From GAS368 sp965227745 (GTDB lineage Bacteria; Verrucomicrobiota; Verrucomicrobiia; Opitutales; Opitutaceae), in contig OZ245769.1 of assembly GCA_965227745.1 (NCBI GenBank), positions 2,418,001 to 2,482,000 of the forward strand: DNA of 64,000 nucleotides, read 5' to 3'. Below, in pieces: positions 44,486 through 53,458 of the stretch; positions within the stretch are counted from its first letter, which is position 1, and the number at the start of each line of letters is the position of its first letter. A program made the translations under genes and the position numbers. The notes beneath the pieces were generated by a model, which was given only the letters and a program-made list of their open reading frames with translations, had not been told where the DNA came from and made no database searches.

Positions 44486-44531
44486 GACATACCTTTCCTC
44501 CACCGCCCGCGCCGAGTAAGCGCCGCCGCCG

Positions 44532-47039
44532 TCACTCCGCCCGCAGCGCCACCATCGGGTCAACCCGCGTCGCCCGCAGCGCCGGCACGAGCATCGCGAG
44601 AAACGCCACCGCCGTCAGCAATACCGCCACCGCCGCAAAGGTCAGCGGGTCGCGCGCGCTGATTCCAAAGAGCATCCCCTGCACCGCGCCGAGATCGAGC
44701 AGCGCCACCACCAGCGCAGCGCCCAAGCCGAGCCCAAGGCCCAGCGCCAGTTGCCGCCCACCCTGCCGGAAGACCATGCCCAAAATACTCCCCGCATCCG
44801 CGCCCAGCGCCATGCGAATGCCAAATTCCTGCCGTCGTTGATTCACCGAAAACGACATGATGCCGTACAGCCCCACCGACACCAGCACCACGGCTACAAC
44901 GCCGAAAAGCCCAAACATCACCGCGACAAAATTATTCTGCGCGAGAAAGCCAGCGAGCGCCGTGCGCGGCGTCATGAAATAATAAAGCGGCAGGTTCGCA
45001 TCGACCTTGTTCACGACCCCTTGCAGCGCCGTCGACAGCGTCTCGGGCCGTTGCCCACCACTCGGCCGGATCGCAATCGTCGAAAAAGCCGGTGGCACCG
45101 GTTGCGCGGGCGTCGCCCCAAACGCCGTCGCGAAAAAGGGCACATAAAATCCCGCGCCCGTTCCCTGATCGTAGGGGTCCTGCATCCGCACATCGCCCAC
45201 CACGCCCACGATCGTCCGCCACGGGCTCGGGTTCGCCCCATTGGTCTGCACCATCCGAAAGCGCCGCCCCACCGCCGCGTCGCGCCCAAAATGAATCCGC
45301 GCAAACGCCGCATTGACCACCGCCACCGGCTGCCGCTGGTCCGTATCCTGATCGGTAAATTCCCGCCCTTCGCGCAACTTCACGCCCAACACGTCAAAGT
45401 ACCCGGCGCTCACGGCCTCGTAGATCGCCGTCGCCCGGTCGCGGTCGGCGTTGTACGCGCGGCCTTCGATTTCCACGAGCCCGCCGGTGGCAAGCACCAG
45501 TCGATTGCGCGAGGTCAGCGCCGCCGCCTCAAAGGCCGGCGTGGCCCGCAGCTCGCGCAGCAGTTTCTCGTAAAACACCTGCCGCTGCGCCGGCGTCGGA
45601 TAGTCGCCCTGCATCAGACCGAGCCGCGCCCCGAGCACCGCGCTCGGGTCGTAGCCGAAATTCACATTCTGCTGCCGCTGGATCGACTGGAGTTGCAGCA
45701 GCGCCCAGATCAGCAACACCGAGGTCACGAGAATCTGAAACACCACGAGCCCGCGCGTGATCACGCCCACCGCGCGCCCCGTATTGCCGCGCCCCGCTTC
45801 CTTCAGCACCAGCCCGGTATCCGCGCGCGACGCCAGCCAAGCCGGCACGAAGCCCGCCACCAGCGCCGCGAGCATCGTCATGCCCACCACAAATCCCAAC
45901 ACCCGCCCATCGATGCTAAACACCATCCAGCCCGGGAGCGGATTCGTCAGATTCTGCTTCGCCGCGTTGAGGTACGAGGTCGCGTGGTACGCGAGCGCGA
46001 TCCCGATCACCGCCCCCAGCGTCGCGAGGAGAAAACTCTCCGTCAGCATCTGCCGGATCAGCCGACCGCGACTCGCGCCCAGCGCCGAGCGAATCGCCAG
46101 TTCCTTCGCGCGCAGGGTCGCGCGCGCAAACTGCATGTTCATCACATTCACGCACGCGATCAGCAGCACGCCGCAGCAAAATCCCAGCATCAGCAGCAGC
46201 AGCCCGCGCAGACTGCTCCCGGTAAAAATCTCGATCAGCGGATGCACATACCCGCGCGAGTACGCTTGGTTCGTATCCGGATACGTCCGCGCAAATTGCA
46301 GCGCGAGACTGGTCACCTCCGCCTCCGCCGCCTCGAGGCTCACGCCCGCTTTCAGCCGCCCGATGATCGAGATGAAATTCGCATTCCGGTCATTGCGCGG
46401 CCGCACCGGATACTCCGCGTTAAACGGAATCCACACCTGCTCGTACGTCGGAAAACTAAACTTCGGCGGCATCACCCCGATGATCGTCCCCGCGCGCCCA
46501 TTCACGCGCACCGCCTTCCCCAGCACGCCCGGATCACCGCCGAAATCGCTCCGCCACAGCGCATCGCTCAGCAGCACCGCCTCGTTGACCCCCGGCCGGT
46601 CATCCTCCGGCAAAAAATCCCGCCCCAACACCGGCGCGACGCCCAACACGCGAAAAAAATCATGCGGCACATACCCGCCCTGCAGTCGCCGCGGCTGATC
46701 CCGATACGTGAGATTGACCGTCGTGTTGCCCAAGTACCCGACCATCGCGTCAAACGACTTCGCCTGCTCCCGCAGGTCCACAAAATCCGCCGTCGTCTGC
46801 CGCGAGTTATAATTCGCCGGCGTAAACGTCGCCGGATCGACCAACTGCACGCTCACCAACCGCTCCGGATTCGGAAATGAAAATCCACGCAACAGCACGC
46901 CATTGACCACCGCATACTGCGTCGTCACCGCGCAAATCCCGATCGCCAGCACCGCCACCGCCAGCACGCAAAACGACTTCTCCTTAAAAAGCACCCGCAC
47001 CCCGATACGAAGATCCTGCCGCAACGTTTCGAAAAACAT
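44532..47039 (-). CDS. ABC transporter permease, ADOP/MacB-like
   Basis: 835 residues from ATG 47039 (MFFETLRQDLRIGVRVLFKE). It has the duplicated FtsX/MacB layout: helix 1 followed by a large periplasmic MacB-type domain (VSVQLVDPATF, YVPHDFFRVLGVAPVLGRDF), three helices (LLLLMLGFCCGVLLIACVNV), a central helix, a second periplasmic domain and three final helices ending LVPALRATRVDPMVALRAE. This is the acidobacterial duplicated orphan permease type, usually without its own ATPase nearby, and indeed no ATP-binding gene is present here. The cargo is unknown. Convergent with the giant protein gene (46 bp). Confidence 0.88.
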   Translation of the reverse strand: MFFETLRQDLRIGVRVLFKEKSFCVLAVAVLAIGICAVTTQYAVVNGVLLRGFSFPNPERLVSVQLVDPATFTPANYNSRQTTADFVDLREQAKSFDAMVGYLGNTTVNLTYRDQPRRLQGGYVPHDFFRVLGVAPVLGRDFLPEDDRPGVNEAVLLSDALWRSDFGGDPGVLGKAVRVNGRAGTIIGVMPPKFSFPTYEQVWIPFNAEYPVRPRNDRNANFISIIGRLKAGVSLEAAEAEVTSLALQFARTYPDTNQAYSRGYVHPLIEIFTGSSLRGLLLLMLGFCCGVLLIACVNVMNMQFARATLRAKELAIRSALGASRGRLIRQMLTESFLLATLGAVIGIALAYHATSYLNAAKQNLTNPLPGWMVFSIDGRVLGFVVGMTMLAALVAGFVPAWLASRADTGLVLKEAGRGNTGRAVGVITRGLVVFQILVTSVLLIWALLQLQSIQRQQNVNFGYDPSAVLGARLGLMQGDYPTPAQRQVFYEKLLRELRATPAFEAAALTSRNRLVLATGGLVEIEGRAYNADRDRATAIYEAVSAGYFDVLGVKLREGREFTDQDTDQRQPVAVVNAAFARIHFGRDAAVGRRFRMVQTNGANPSPWRTIVGVVGDVRMQDPYDQGTGAGFYVPFFATAFGATPAQPVPPAFSTIAIRPSGGQRPETLSTALQGVVNKVDANLPLYYFMTPRTALAGFLAQNNFVAVMFGLFGVVAVVLVSVGLYGIMSFSVNQRRQEFGIRMALGADAGSILGMVFRQGGRQLALGLGLGLGAALVVALLDLGAVQGMLFGISARDPLTFAAVAVLLTAVAFLAMLVPALRATRVDPMVALRAE

Positions 47040-47434
47040 GAGTGAGTCCAATGTCGGTTGAGTTTTTGGTTTTCAGGTCGCCACCAGCGCCAGCGCGCGA
47101 AGCGGGGCTATCGCCGAACCAACAGCAGACGCCGCCCCGAGCCTTCAACCAAGCAGAAGCTAAGCCCGAACCGCGAGCGGCCCTCGTTTAGCGGTTTCCC
47201 CCGAAGTACCCCATCGACGGCGCTCCAGCCTCCGACGTCGCCCAGCGCCACCGCCCCCCCTGTGGCGTGATCGGCACGGTCCCGGCCCGGCCCGGCCTCC
47301 CTTAACTCAGACCGAGCCCCCCACCAAGGCCACCTCGATGACTTTCCAGTGTCGCGTCGATTTTGTTTGCCCCGCCCCGCCCCGTTCTTTCTCCTCTCCT
47401 CTCCACGGGGCGACACGCCTCGTCAGAACTGTTT
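47040..47434. other. Spacer upstream of the ADOP gene and tRNA-Pro
   Basis: No gene, terminator or phrase repeat is seen in this 395-bp divergent spacer. It should contain the promoters of the permease (-) and of tRNA-Pro (+), but no clear -35/-10 pair stands out. Confidence 0.4.
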
Positions 47435-47511
<77 letters not shown>

Positions 47512-47692
47512 GTTCAACCCTCACTCAGGACGGCTTAATCCTCTTAAGCCATGGGTGTTCGTCCGAGATGATTGCTCCGGCACCCTAAAACTGTCTAGCT
47601 CATCGCGTGAACCACAGCGCCGGCTTTTCCTGGGCTCTAATTTCTAGTTAGCCCCACCACAAATTAACCGGGCTGCCCGATTTTTCACCCCC

Positions 47693-48109
47693 ATGAAACT
47701 CCCTCGCATCCTCGCTCTCTTCTTGGCCCTCGGCACAGCCGTCGCGCTCGCCGCCGATCCCACCGGCACGTGGAAATGGACCACCACCCCACCCACCGGC
47801 GGCGCGGGCTTCGAAACCACGCTCAAGCTCGAAACCAAAGACGGCAAACTCTCCGGCGCCTACACGAATCAATATGGCGCCACGACGATTAGTAACCCCT
47901 CCCTCAAAGACGATCTGATCGCCTTCGATATCGTGCGCGATCTGGGCGGGACCAAGTACGTCGTGAAGTATCGCGGCAAGCTCGAGGGTGAAACCATCCA
48001 CGGAACCATCGAGGCCCCGGCCCGCGACGGCGGAGATTCCCTCACGCTTGACTGGACCGCAAAGCGAGCGCCGAGCGAAAAGACCGAAATGGCCAAGCCC
48101 AAATCGTAA
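47693..48109 (+). CDS. Small secreted protein, unknown function
   Basis: 138 residues. Signal peptide LPRILALFLALGTAVALA, cleaved before ADPTGTWKW. The mature part is one beta-rich domain (DPTGTWKWTTT, TTLKLETKDGKLSGAYTN, DDLIAFDIVRDLGGTKY, KYRGKLEGETIHGTIE, LTLDWTAKRAP) with the rhythm of small calycin-like periplasmic proteins common in Verrucomicrobiota and Planctomycetes; its function is not known. It stands alone after tRNA-Pro. Confidence 0.8.
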   Translation: MKLPRILALFLALGTAVALAADPTGTWKWTTTPPTGGAGFETTLKLETKDGKLSGAYTNQYGATTISNPSLKDDLIAFDIVRDLGGTKYVVKYRGKLEGETIHGTIEAPARDGGDSLTLDWTAKRAPSEKTEMAKPKS

Positions 48110-48148
48110 GCCGCCTCCGCGAGACTCACCCACTACGCGCTTTCTGCG

Positions 48149-48186
48149 CTTCGTCATTCGTCATTCGTCATTCGGCATTCGGAATT
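48149..48186. repeat. Phrase repeat, family H (CATTCGT)
   Basis: CATTCGTCATTCGTCATTCG and variants with a 7-8 bp period; the same family is at 54460-54490 and 56129-56158. Nothing else is seen between 48110 and 48335. Confidence 0.75.
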
Positions 48187-48335
48187 AAAGCCGCTCAAGT
48201 CCTTTTCGCCGCCCAGCCCTTCGCCCCTCGCCACCCGCTACCAAGTCGCAATTCCGCCCCCGCGCAGGTTTTCCCTCCCCGCCACCAGCTACTTTCCTTT
48301 TGCCCGTGGCACGTCGCTAGCTCACGCTCGGCCTC

Positions 48336-50207
48336 GTGAGGTCGCCCCGCCATCGCTGCTTGGCCGTGTTTGTCCTCGTGGCTGCGCTCGTGCACGCCGC
48401 GCCGTTCGATGATCGCATCGAGGCGCTGTTTCGTCCTCCGGTCGGCGAGACGGTGGCGATCTCTCCCAGCGGCCAGCGCGTCGCCTACACCACGCGCGCC
48501 CGCGGCGAGCTCACGATCACGATTTTCCACGTCGACGATCCCGGCCCCAAACGAAAAATCGCCCTCCTCCTCCCGCCCGGTGCGGAAAAGGACGAGGTCC
48601 CGCCCGCGCCCTTGCGCTTCCTCCGCTGGGCCACCGAAACCCGCCTCGTTTACGCTCCCGCCGAGCGCGTCATCCCGCTCCCGCCCGTCACCGACAAAAC
48701 CGGCCGCAGCACCCCCAACCCCAACGGCCCCACCATCGTCTCGCCCATCATGGCCGTCGACGCCGATGGCTCGGAACAGGGCACGCTCGTCGACGCCTCC
48801 GCATTTCAGGAAACCTCCGCCGAGGCCATCCAGACCGCCTCCGATCTCCTCCGCACGCCGCAGGAGCTCGCCGCCACGCGCCGCGGCCCCGTGAGCTGGC
48901 GCATGCCCCACCTCGATATCTTGGGCTTCCACCCGCGCAACCGCGAGCAGCTCGTCATCGCCACCAGCGGCGCGTACAGCGCGCCCGCGCGTCATCTCGT
49001 CGATATCCGCACCGGCCACCTGTCCTACTTCGGCGAGGAGTGGCCCATCCCGCCCGGCGAGCCGCAGGTGTACGATTGGTTTCGCCTCAAGATCGTCGGC
49101 GAGCGCCAGGATTCCGCGCGCCCCTCCACCGCGTGGTCCGACGCCGACCTCGCCCGCGTTCAGCGTGAGCTCTCCGCCAAATTCCCGCGCCGCATCGTCG
49201 AGCTCCTCGATTGGAGCGACACCCGCCATCGCGTCGTCTTTCGCGTCACCGGCGGCAGCGATGCCGGCCGCCTCTTCGTTTACCAGCGCACCGAGGACCT
49301 CGTCCTCGAAATTCTGTCCACGGCCCCGTGGCTCGGCTCCACCAAGCTCAACGAAACCCGCTGGTTCGAATTCGCCGCCCCCGACGGTGCCCGCCTCAGC
49401 GGCTACCTCACATGGCCGACCCTCAAGTCGCCAACTTCGCCGCCCGCCGAGCCCCCGCCGCTGCTCGTCCTCTTTCCCTCCGCCCTCACCGGCCGGGTCC
49501 AGCCTGCCTTCGATCCCGAGGCCCAGGTCCTCGCCGATCTCGGTTTCGCCGTCGCGCGGCTCAACCACCGCTGCGCCGCCGGTATCCTCCCTTCGGATAC
49601 GTCCACGCTTTCCACCGCCCTCGATCGCTCCGCCATCGACGACGCCCGCGCCGTCATCGACTGGTTCGCCGCCCAACGCCCCGAGCGCCCCTTCGACCGC
49701 CAGCGGATCGCCGCCCTCGGCCACGGCTTCGGCGGCTACCTCGCGCTGCGCGCCCTCCAGCTTCAACCGTCCGTCTTCCGCTGCGGCGTCGCCCTCGATG
49801 CCCCCGCCGACCTCTCCCCCTGGCTCCGCACCTCCGATGCGGCCACCCTCGCCTCGTCCACCCCGCCCAGTCGCGACCTCTTCGCCGCGCTCACCACCTC
49901 CGTCTCGGCCGACGGCAAAAAATTCTCCGTGCTCGAGCAGTGCGATACCCTCACCGGCCCGGTTTTCCTCCTCGCCGAGCCCGCGCGCCATCCCGCCGTC
50001 GACGCCACCACCGCCGATCTCCGCGCCCGCCTCACCCGCCTCGGCCGCCCGCCCGAGCACCTCGCACTCGACGCCGGTTTCGCCGCCGCCCGCCCCGCCT
50101 CGCGCGCCACCGCCTACCGCAAGATGGACGAATTTCTCAGAGCCCACCTCAACCCCGTCGCCGCCAGCGCCACCGTCAAAATCGGCCCCACGGAGGAGAT
50201 CAAGTGA
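48336..50207 (+). CDS. Prolyl-oligopeptidase-fold protein lacking a recognisable catalytic triad
   Basis: 623 residues from GTG 48336, with a signal peptide (CLAVFVLVAALVHAA). The N-terminal two thirds resemble the propeller of acylaminoacyl-peptidase-like proteins (VAISPSGQRVAYTTRARGEL, LRFLRWATETRLVY). The C-terminal alpha/beta-hydrolase domain has LLVLFPSALTG, AVIDWFAAQ and IAALGHGFGGYLALRAL. The nucleophile elbow should read GxSxGG but has Gly464 in place of Ser. The Asp loop (LLAEPARHPAVD) and the usual HGF near the end (here LDAGFAAA) also lack their catalytic residues. So it is probably a non-hydrolytic or altered member. Confidence 0.8.
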   Translation: MRSPRHRCLAVFVLVAALVHAAPFDDRIEALFRPPVGETVAISPSGQRVAYTTRARGELTITIFHVDDPGPKRKIALLLPPGAEKDEVPPAPLRFLRWATETRLVYAPAERVIPLPPVTDKTGRSTPNPNGPTIVSPIMAVDADGSEQGTLVDASAFQETSAEAIQTASDLLRTPQELAATRRGPVSWRMPHLDILGFHPRNREQLVIATSGAYSAPARHLVDIRTGHLSYFGEEWPIPPGEPQVYDWFRLKIVGERQDSARPSTAWSDADLARVQRELSAKFPRRIVELLDWSDTRHRVVFRVTGGSDAGRLFVYQRTEDLVLEILSTAPWLGSTKLNETRWFEFAAPDGARLSGYLTWPTLKSPTSPPAEPPPLLVLFPSALTGRVQPAFDPEAQVLADLGFAVARLNHRCAAGILPSDTSTLSTALDRSAIDDARAVIDWFAAQRPERPFDRQRIAALGHGFGGYLALRALQLQPSVFRCGVALDAPADLSPWLRTSDAATLASSTPPSRDLFAALTTSVSADGKKFSVLEQCDTLTGPVFLLAEPARHPAVDATTADLRARLTRLGRPPEHLALDAGFAAARPASRATAYRKMDEFLRAHLNPVAASATVKIGPTEEIK

Positions 50208-50350
50208 GCCACTTAACTCCTAATTCCCCTGCCCTCTCGCGCGCCCCGTCGTCCGCGCCCCGCCTTCACCTCCCCGCCACGCTGTACCCAAGCAAACCTC
50301 TCTCCGCCGCGCCTACGCACCGCCGCTCCACCCTGCGCACGCTCTCCCTC

Positions 50351-52114
50351 ATGCGCACGCTTTCCGTCCTCGCCGCGCTCACCGCCACGTCCCTCCTCTC
50401 CTCCGCCCACGCCCAGCCCGCTCCTTCCCCGGCGCCAGCACCAACCACCCCTCCCCCTGCGGCCGTCACTCCCGCTCGCGCCGCGTCTACCCCCAAGCCC
50501 AGTGCCCCCGTCGAGCTCCCGCCCATGATGGTCGAGGAGTCGAGTTCCACCCGCCCCTGGCTCTACGCCCAAGCCGGCGGCATCGAATTTCTCTCCCGCT
50601 GCTCCGCCTCCACCACGCGCGATCTCGCCGAGGCCTGGCTCACGCAGATGCAGCTCGTGCGCGCCTTGATCCCGCCGGAATTTCTCGTGCGCTTGGAAGT
50701 GCCCGAGGTCTTCGTCCTGTACGGCAAGGATTCCCAGCGCACCATCAGTGCCGAGATCGAGCGCGAGTTGCGCAAAGACGACCACGCCGAAGGCTCACCC
50801 CGCAAAAACGACGTCAATGTCGCGCTCAGCATGCGCCTCAGCGATCGCGACATGCACGCCGCCATCGCCTACCTCGACGAATCCCAGTTCGACGGCACCA
50901 CCCTCACCATCTCCTCGAGCCACGTCCGCTACCTCCTCGAGCAGCGCGTGCCCGCGCTTCCTCCGTGGCTCATCGAGGGCCTCGAGCGGCTCTACCGCCG
51001 CGCCGATTTCATCGCGGAGCCCATCACCCTCCGCCCCCTCGTCTGGCAAAACTCCGTCGAGACCGAGGCCCTCGGTTGGGACCCCACGCGCCCCCGCGCC
51101 CTCCTCCCCGCCAGCGACCTCTTCGCGCCCGAGCCCGTGCGCGCCAAGGAAAACTTCCAGAGCCGCCATGTCACTATCCGCGCCGCCACTCAGGAACTCT
51201 TCGTCCGCTGGGCCCTCCTCTCCAGCCCAGCCCACCGCGCCGCCCTCTGGAAACTCGCCGCCCGCGCCGCCGACACGGGCGGCGTGACCGAGGAGCTGTT
51301 TGAATCCTGCTTCGGCTTCGATTTCGCCGAGCTGCGCGACCGGCTCAGCGATTACCTCCCGAAAGCTGTCTTCGAGGAGGCCGCCAAGCTCACCCCGGGC
51401 CCACTCCCGCCCCTGCCCGCAATCGAGATCGCCCCCGCCACGCCCCACCAGATCGCGCGCGTCCGCGGCGAGTGGGAACGCCTCGCCATCGGCCACGTCC
51501 AGCGCCGCCTCCCCCGCGTCCGCGAGCCGTACATTCTCCAAGCCCGCCGCACCCTCCACCGCGCCTACGATGCCGGCGACCGCGATCCCCGCCTGCTCGT
51601 GACGATGGGTCTGTGCGAAATCGATTCCGGCGACGACGCCGCCGGCCTCCCCTTCCTCGAAGCCGCCACCGCCCTCGGCGTCGTCCGTCCCCGCGCCTAC
51701 CACGAGCTCGCCCGCCTCCGCTACCTCGCGCTCCGCCGCGACCAACCCGACTCGAAACGCTACACCTTCGCCGAACTCGCCCCCGTCATCTTCCCCCTCC
51801 GCCAAGCCCTGAAACAATCCCCGCCGCTCCCCGAAATCTACATCCTCCTCGCCGAAGTCTGGGCGCACTGCGACGCCGCCCCCACCGCCGAGGAAATGAC
51901 CGAGCTGCAAACCGGCGCGCGCCTCTTCGCCCGCCGCCCCAGCGTCGCCCTCCCCCTCGCGAAAACCTTTTCGCTGCACGGCCAAAAAGCCGAAGCCGCC
52001 GCCCTCCTCGAATCCTGCGCCGGCTACCTCACCGACGACCCCACCCAATCCGGCATCACCCAACTCCGCACCGAGCTCGCCACCGAATCCCCCCGCCCCA
52101 CCACCAAGCCGTAG
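50351..52114 (+). CDS. Exported helical protein with TPR-like C-terminus
   Basis: 587 residues from ATG 50351, chosen for the signal peptide MRTLSVLAALTATSLLSSAH. A GTG at 50204 overlapping the previous stop (GTGA) is also in frame, so translational coupling is possible. A Pro/Ala/Thr-rich linker follows, then a domain with LLEQRVPALPPWLIEGLERLY, which resembles the gluzincin-like peptidase/DUF1570 arrangement where a family member would have HE, but no HExxH is present. The last 200 residues are helical and repeat-like (YILQARRTLHRAYDAGDRDP, LLVTMGLCEIDSGDDAAGLP). Function unknown; it follows the hydrolase-like gene and may be coexpressed. Confidence 0.75.
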   Translation: MRTLSVLAALTATSLLSSAHAQPAPSPAPAPTTPPPAAVTPARAASTPKPSAPVELPPMMVEESSSTRPWLYAQAGGIEFLSRCSASTTRDLAEAWLTQMQLVRALIPPEFLVRLEVPEVFVLYGKDSQRTISAEIERELRKDDHAEGSPRKNDVNVALSMRLSDRDMHAAIAYLDESQFDGTTLTISSSHVRYLLEQRVPALPPWLIEGLERLYRRADFIAEPITLRPLVWQNSVETEALGWDPTRPRALLPASDLFAPEPVRAKENFQSRHVTIRAATQELFVRWALLSSPAHRAALWKLAARAADTGGVTEELFESCFGFDFAELRDRLSDYLPKAVFEEAAKLTPGPLPPLPAIEIAPATPHQIARVRGEWERLAIGHVQRRLPRVREPYILQARRTLHRAYDAGDRDPRLLVTMGLCEIDSGDDAAGLPFLEAATALGVVRPRAYHELARLRYLALRRDQPDSKRYTFAELAPVIFPLRQALKQSPPLPEIYILLAEVWAHCDAAPTAEEMTELQTGARLFARRPSVALPLAKTFSLHGQKAEAAALLESCAGYLTDDPTQSGITQLRTELATESPRPTTKP

Positions 52115-52201
52115 CTAGTGCTACAGGCCTCCCGGCCAGCGATCGCCCGCCCACCCCTCAGAGTCGCATCCAAATCCAGCGCGCCCACGCGAAGCCCTCT
52201 C

Positions 52202-52280
52202 TCTGTGACTTTGTGCCTCTGTGGTTCAACTCTTGCCTCAAAGAATCAATCCTCACCACAGAGGCACAAAGTCACAGAGC
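52202..52280. repeat. Foldback of family D phrases: perfect 25-bp inverted repeat
   Basis: CTCTGTGACTTTGTGCCTCT... (52202-52226) is the exact reverse complement of 52256-52280, separated by 29 bp. It lies in the convergent spacer between the helical protein and the HTH-MBL gene and could work as a two-way transcription stop. No gene is seen from 52115 to 52519. Confidence 0.85.
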
Positions 52281-52304
52281 CTGAGTCATCATCTCCGCTC
52301 GCCA

Positions 52305-52457
52305 ATTCTTCCCGCTCTTCGCGACCTTCCTGTTCAAATTCTTTCAATCACGCCCACGCTTCCACCCTCAGCCCTTTGCCTCTTCGCGCCTTCGCGTTTC
52401 AAATCTGTCTGAGCTTGAATCCGTGTTCATCCGCGCCATCCGCGGCAAAAATTCTGA
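52305..52457. repeat. Phrase repeats, families I, A and G/E
   Basis: Family I (TTCCCGCTCTTCGCGACC) at 52308-52341, family A (CTTCGCGCCTTCGCGTTTCA) at 52383-52402, and a mixed E/G phrase (CGTGTTCATCCGCGCCATCC) at 52420-52447. Confidence 0.7.
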
Positions 52458-52519
52458 GCTCTCGTCCTGTGCACCGCCCTCACGCCGCGCCCACGCCCTG
52501 CCCTCGACCACGCCCCGGC

Positions 52520-53383
52520 TCACCCCACAAACGGATTAAACTTCAGCTCATTCTCCACCGTCGTCAGCGGCCCGTGCCCCGGCGCGATCACCGTATCCGG
52601 TGGCAGCGCGCTCAGCATCCGCCGCAGATTCGTGTTCTGCTGCGTGTGGCAAAAATACCCGCCACCCGCCGAGCCCGCGAAAATCAAATCGCCCGAGATC
52701 AGCAGCGTCCCGCCCTTCCGCGCCGCTGGCGCGCGCACGAGATAACAATTATGCGCCGCCGCATGCCCCGGCGTCGTGTACGCCGTGATCTCCAGCGGGC
52801 CAAACGTCTTCACTTCGCCCTCGCCCACCGGCTTGCCACACGGCGCCGTCGCCCCGCGCGGAATCAACGCCGACGCCGGCTCCACGGCAAACCGCGACAC
52901 CACCTCGCAGAGCCCGCCCGCGTGCTCCGCCTCGATGTGCGTGAGAAACACCGCGTCGAGCCGCCGCACGCTGCGCGGCCACACTGCGGTCAGGGCGTCG
53001 ATGCCCGCCCCCGTGTCAAAGAGCACCGCGCGCTCGCTGCCGCATTCGCCCACGAGATACGCATTGGCCACGCCGATCCCGTGCGGCATCCGCAGCGGCC
53101 ACACGCAAAACGGCAGCGCGCCAATCTCCGGCTGCGGATACCGTCCCGCTGCCAGCGCGCACAGGCCGACTTCGTTGAGCCCGAGCACCATTGCCAGCTT
53201 GTGCAATTCCTCCGTCGTGAGATCGGAGCGGTAGTCGATCGCATCGAGGATGCGCCCCGCGCGCACGCCGCTCCGCTGGGCGAGAGACTCGTCATTCAGC
53301 CCTGCGCGATGCATGGCCTTTTCGAGTACGTCGCCCAACTCGTCTTCCAACGGAGGAATGGCCGGGTGCGAAACCACGCCCAC
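52520..53383 (-). CDS. HTH and metallo-beta-lactamase fold fusion
   Basis: 287 residues from GTG 53383. Residues 15-75 look like a helix-turn-helix of XRE type (AGLNDESLAQRSGVRAGRIL, then LHKLAMVLGLNEVGL). Residues 95-287 are a metallo-beta-lactamase fold: strand VANAYLVGECGSERAVLFDTGA, then H149-I-E-A-E-H154, H207 in TTPGHAAAH, D232 in SGDLIFAG and H270 in APGHGPL. The usual HxHxDH reads HIEAEH, with Glu replacing the second His and the Asp, so metal binding must differ or be weaker. Divergent from pyrE (75 bp). It may be a regulatory or sensing protein rather than a standard thiolesterase. Confidence 0.82.
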   Translation of the reverse strand: MGVVSHPAIPPLEDELGDVLEKAMHRAGLNDESLAQRSGVRAGRILDAIDYRSDLTTEELHKLAMVLGLNEVGLCALAAGRYPQPEIGALPFCVWPLRMPHGIGVANAYLVGECGSERAVLFDTGAGIDALTAVWPRSVRRLDAVFLTHIEAEHAGGLCEVVSRFAVEPASALIPRGATAPCGKPVGEGEVKTFGPLEITAYTTPGHAAAHNCYLVRAPAARKGGTLLISGDLIFAGSAGGGYFCHTQQNTNLRRMLSALPPDTVIAPGHGPLTTVENELKFNPFVG

Positions 53384-53458
53384 ACCTTACCGCGAAGCGC
53401 GGCCCAGTGCAAAATTGATTTTGTTTTTTTGCGCAGTTGTTCGCAGCGTGATCGTCAC

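Noticed and set aside
44751..46880. 709-codon open frame antisense to the ADOP permease
   Set aside because: Arg/His/Pro-rich low-complexity translation; the opposite strand has membrane helices and MacB domains.
48195..50147. 650-codon open frame antisense to the oligopeptidase-like gene
   Set aside because: Gly/Glu/Ala-rich shadow; the plus strand has a signal peptide and hydrolase fold.
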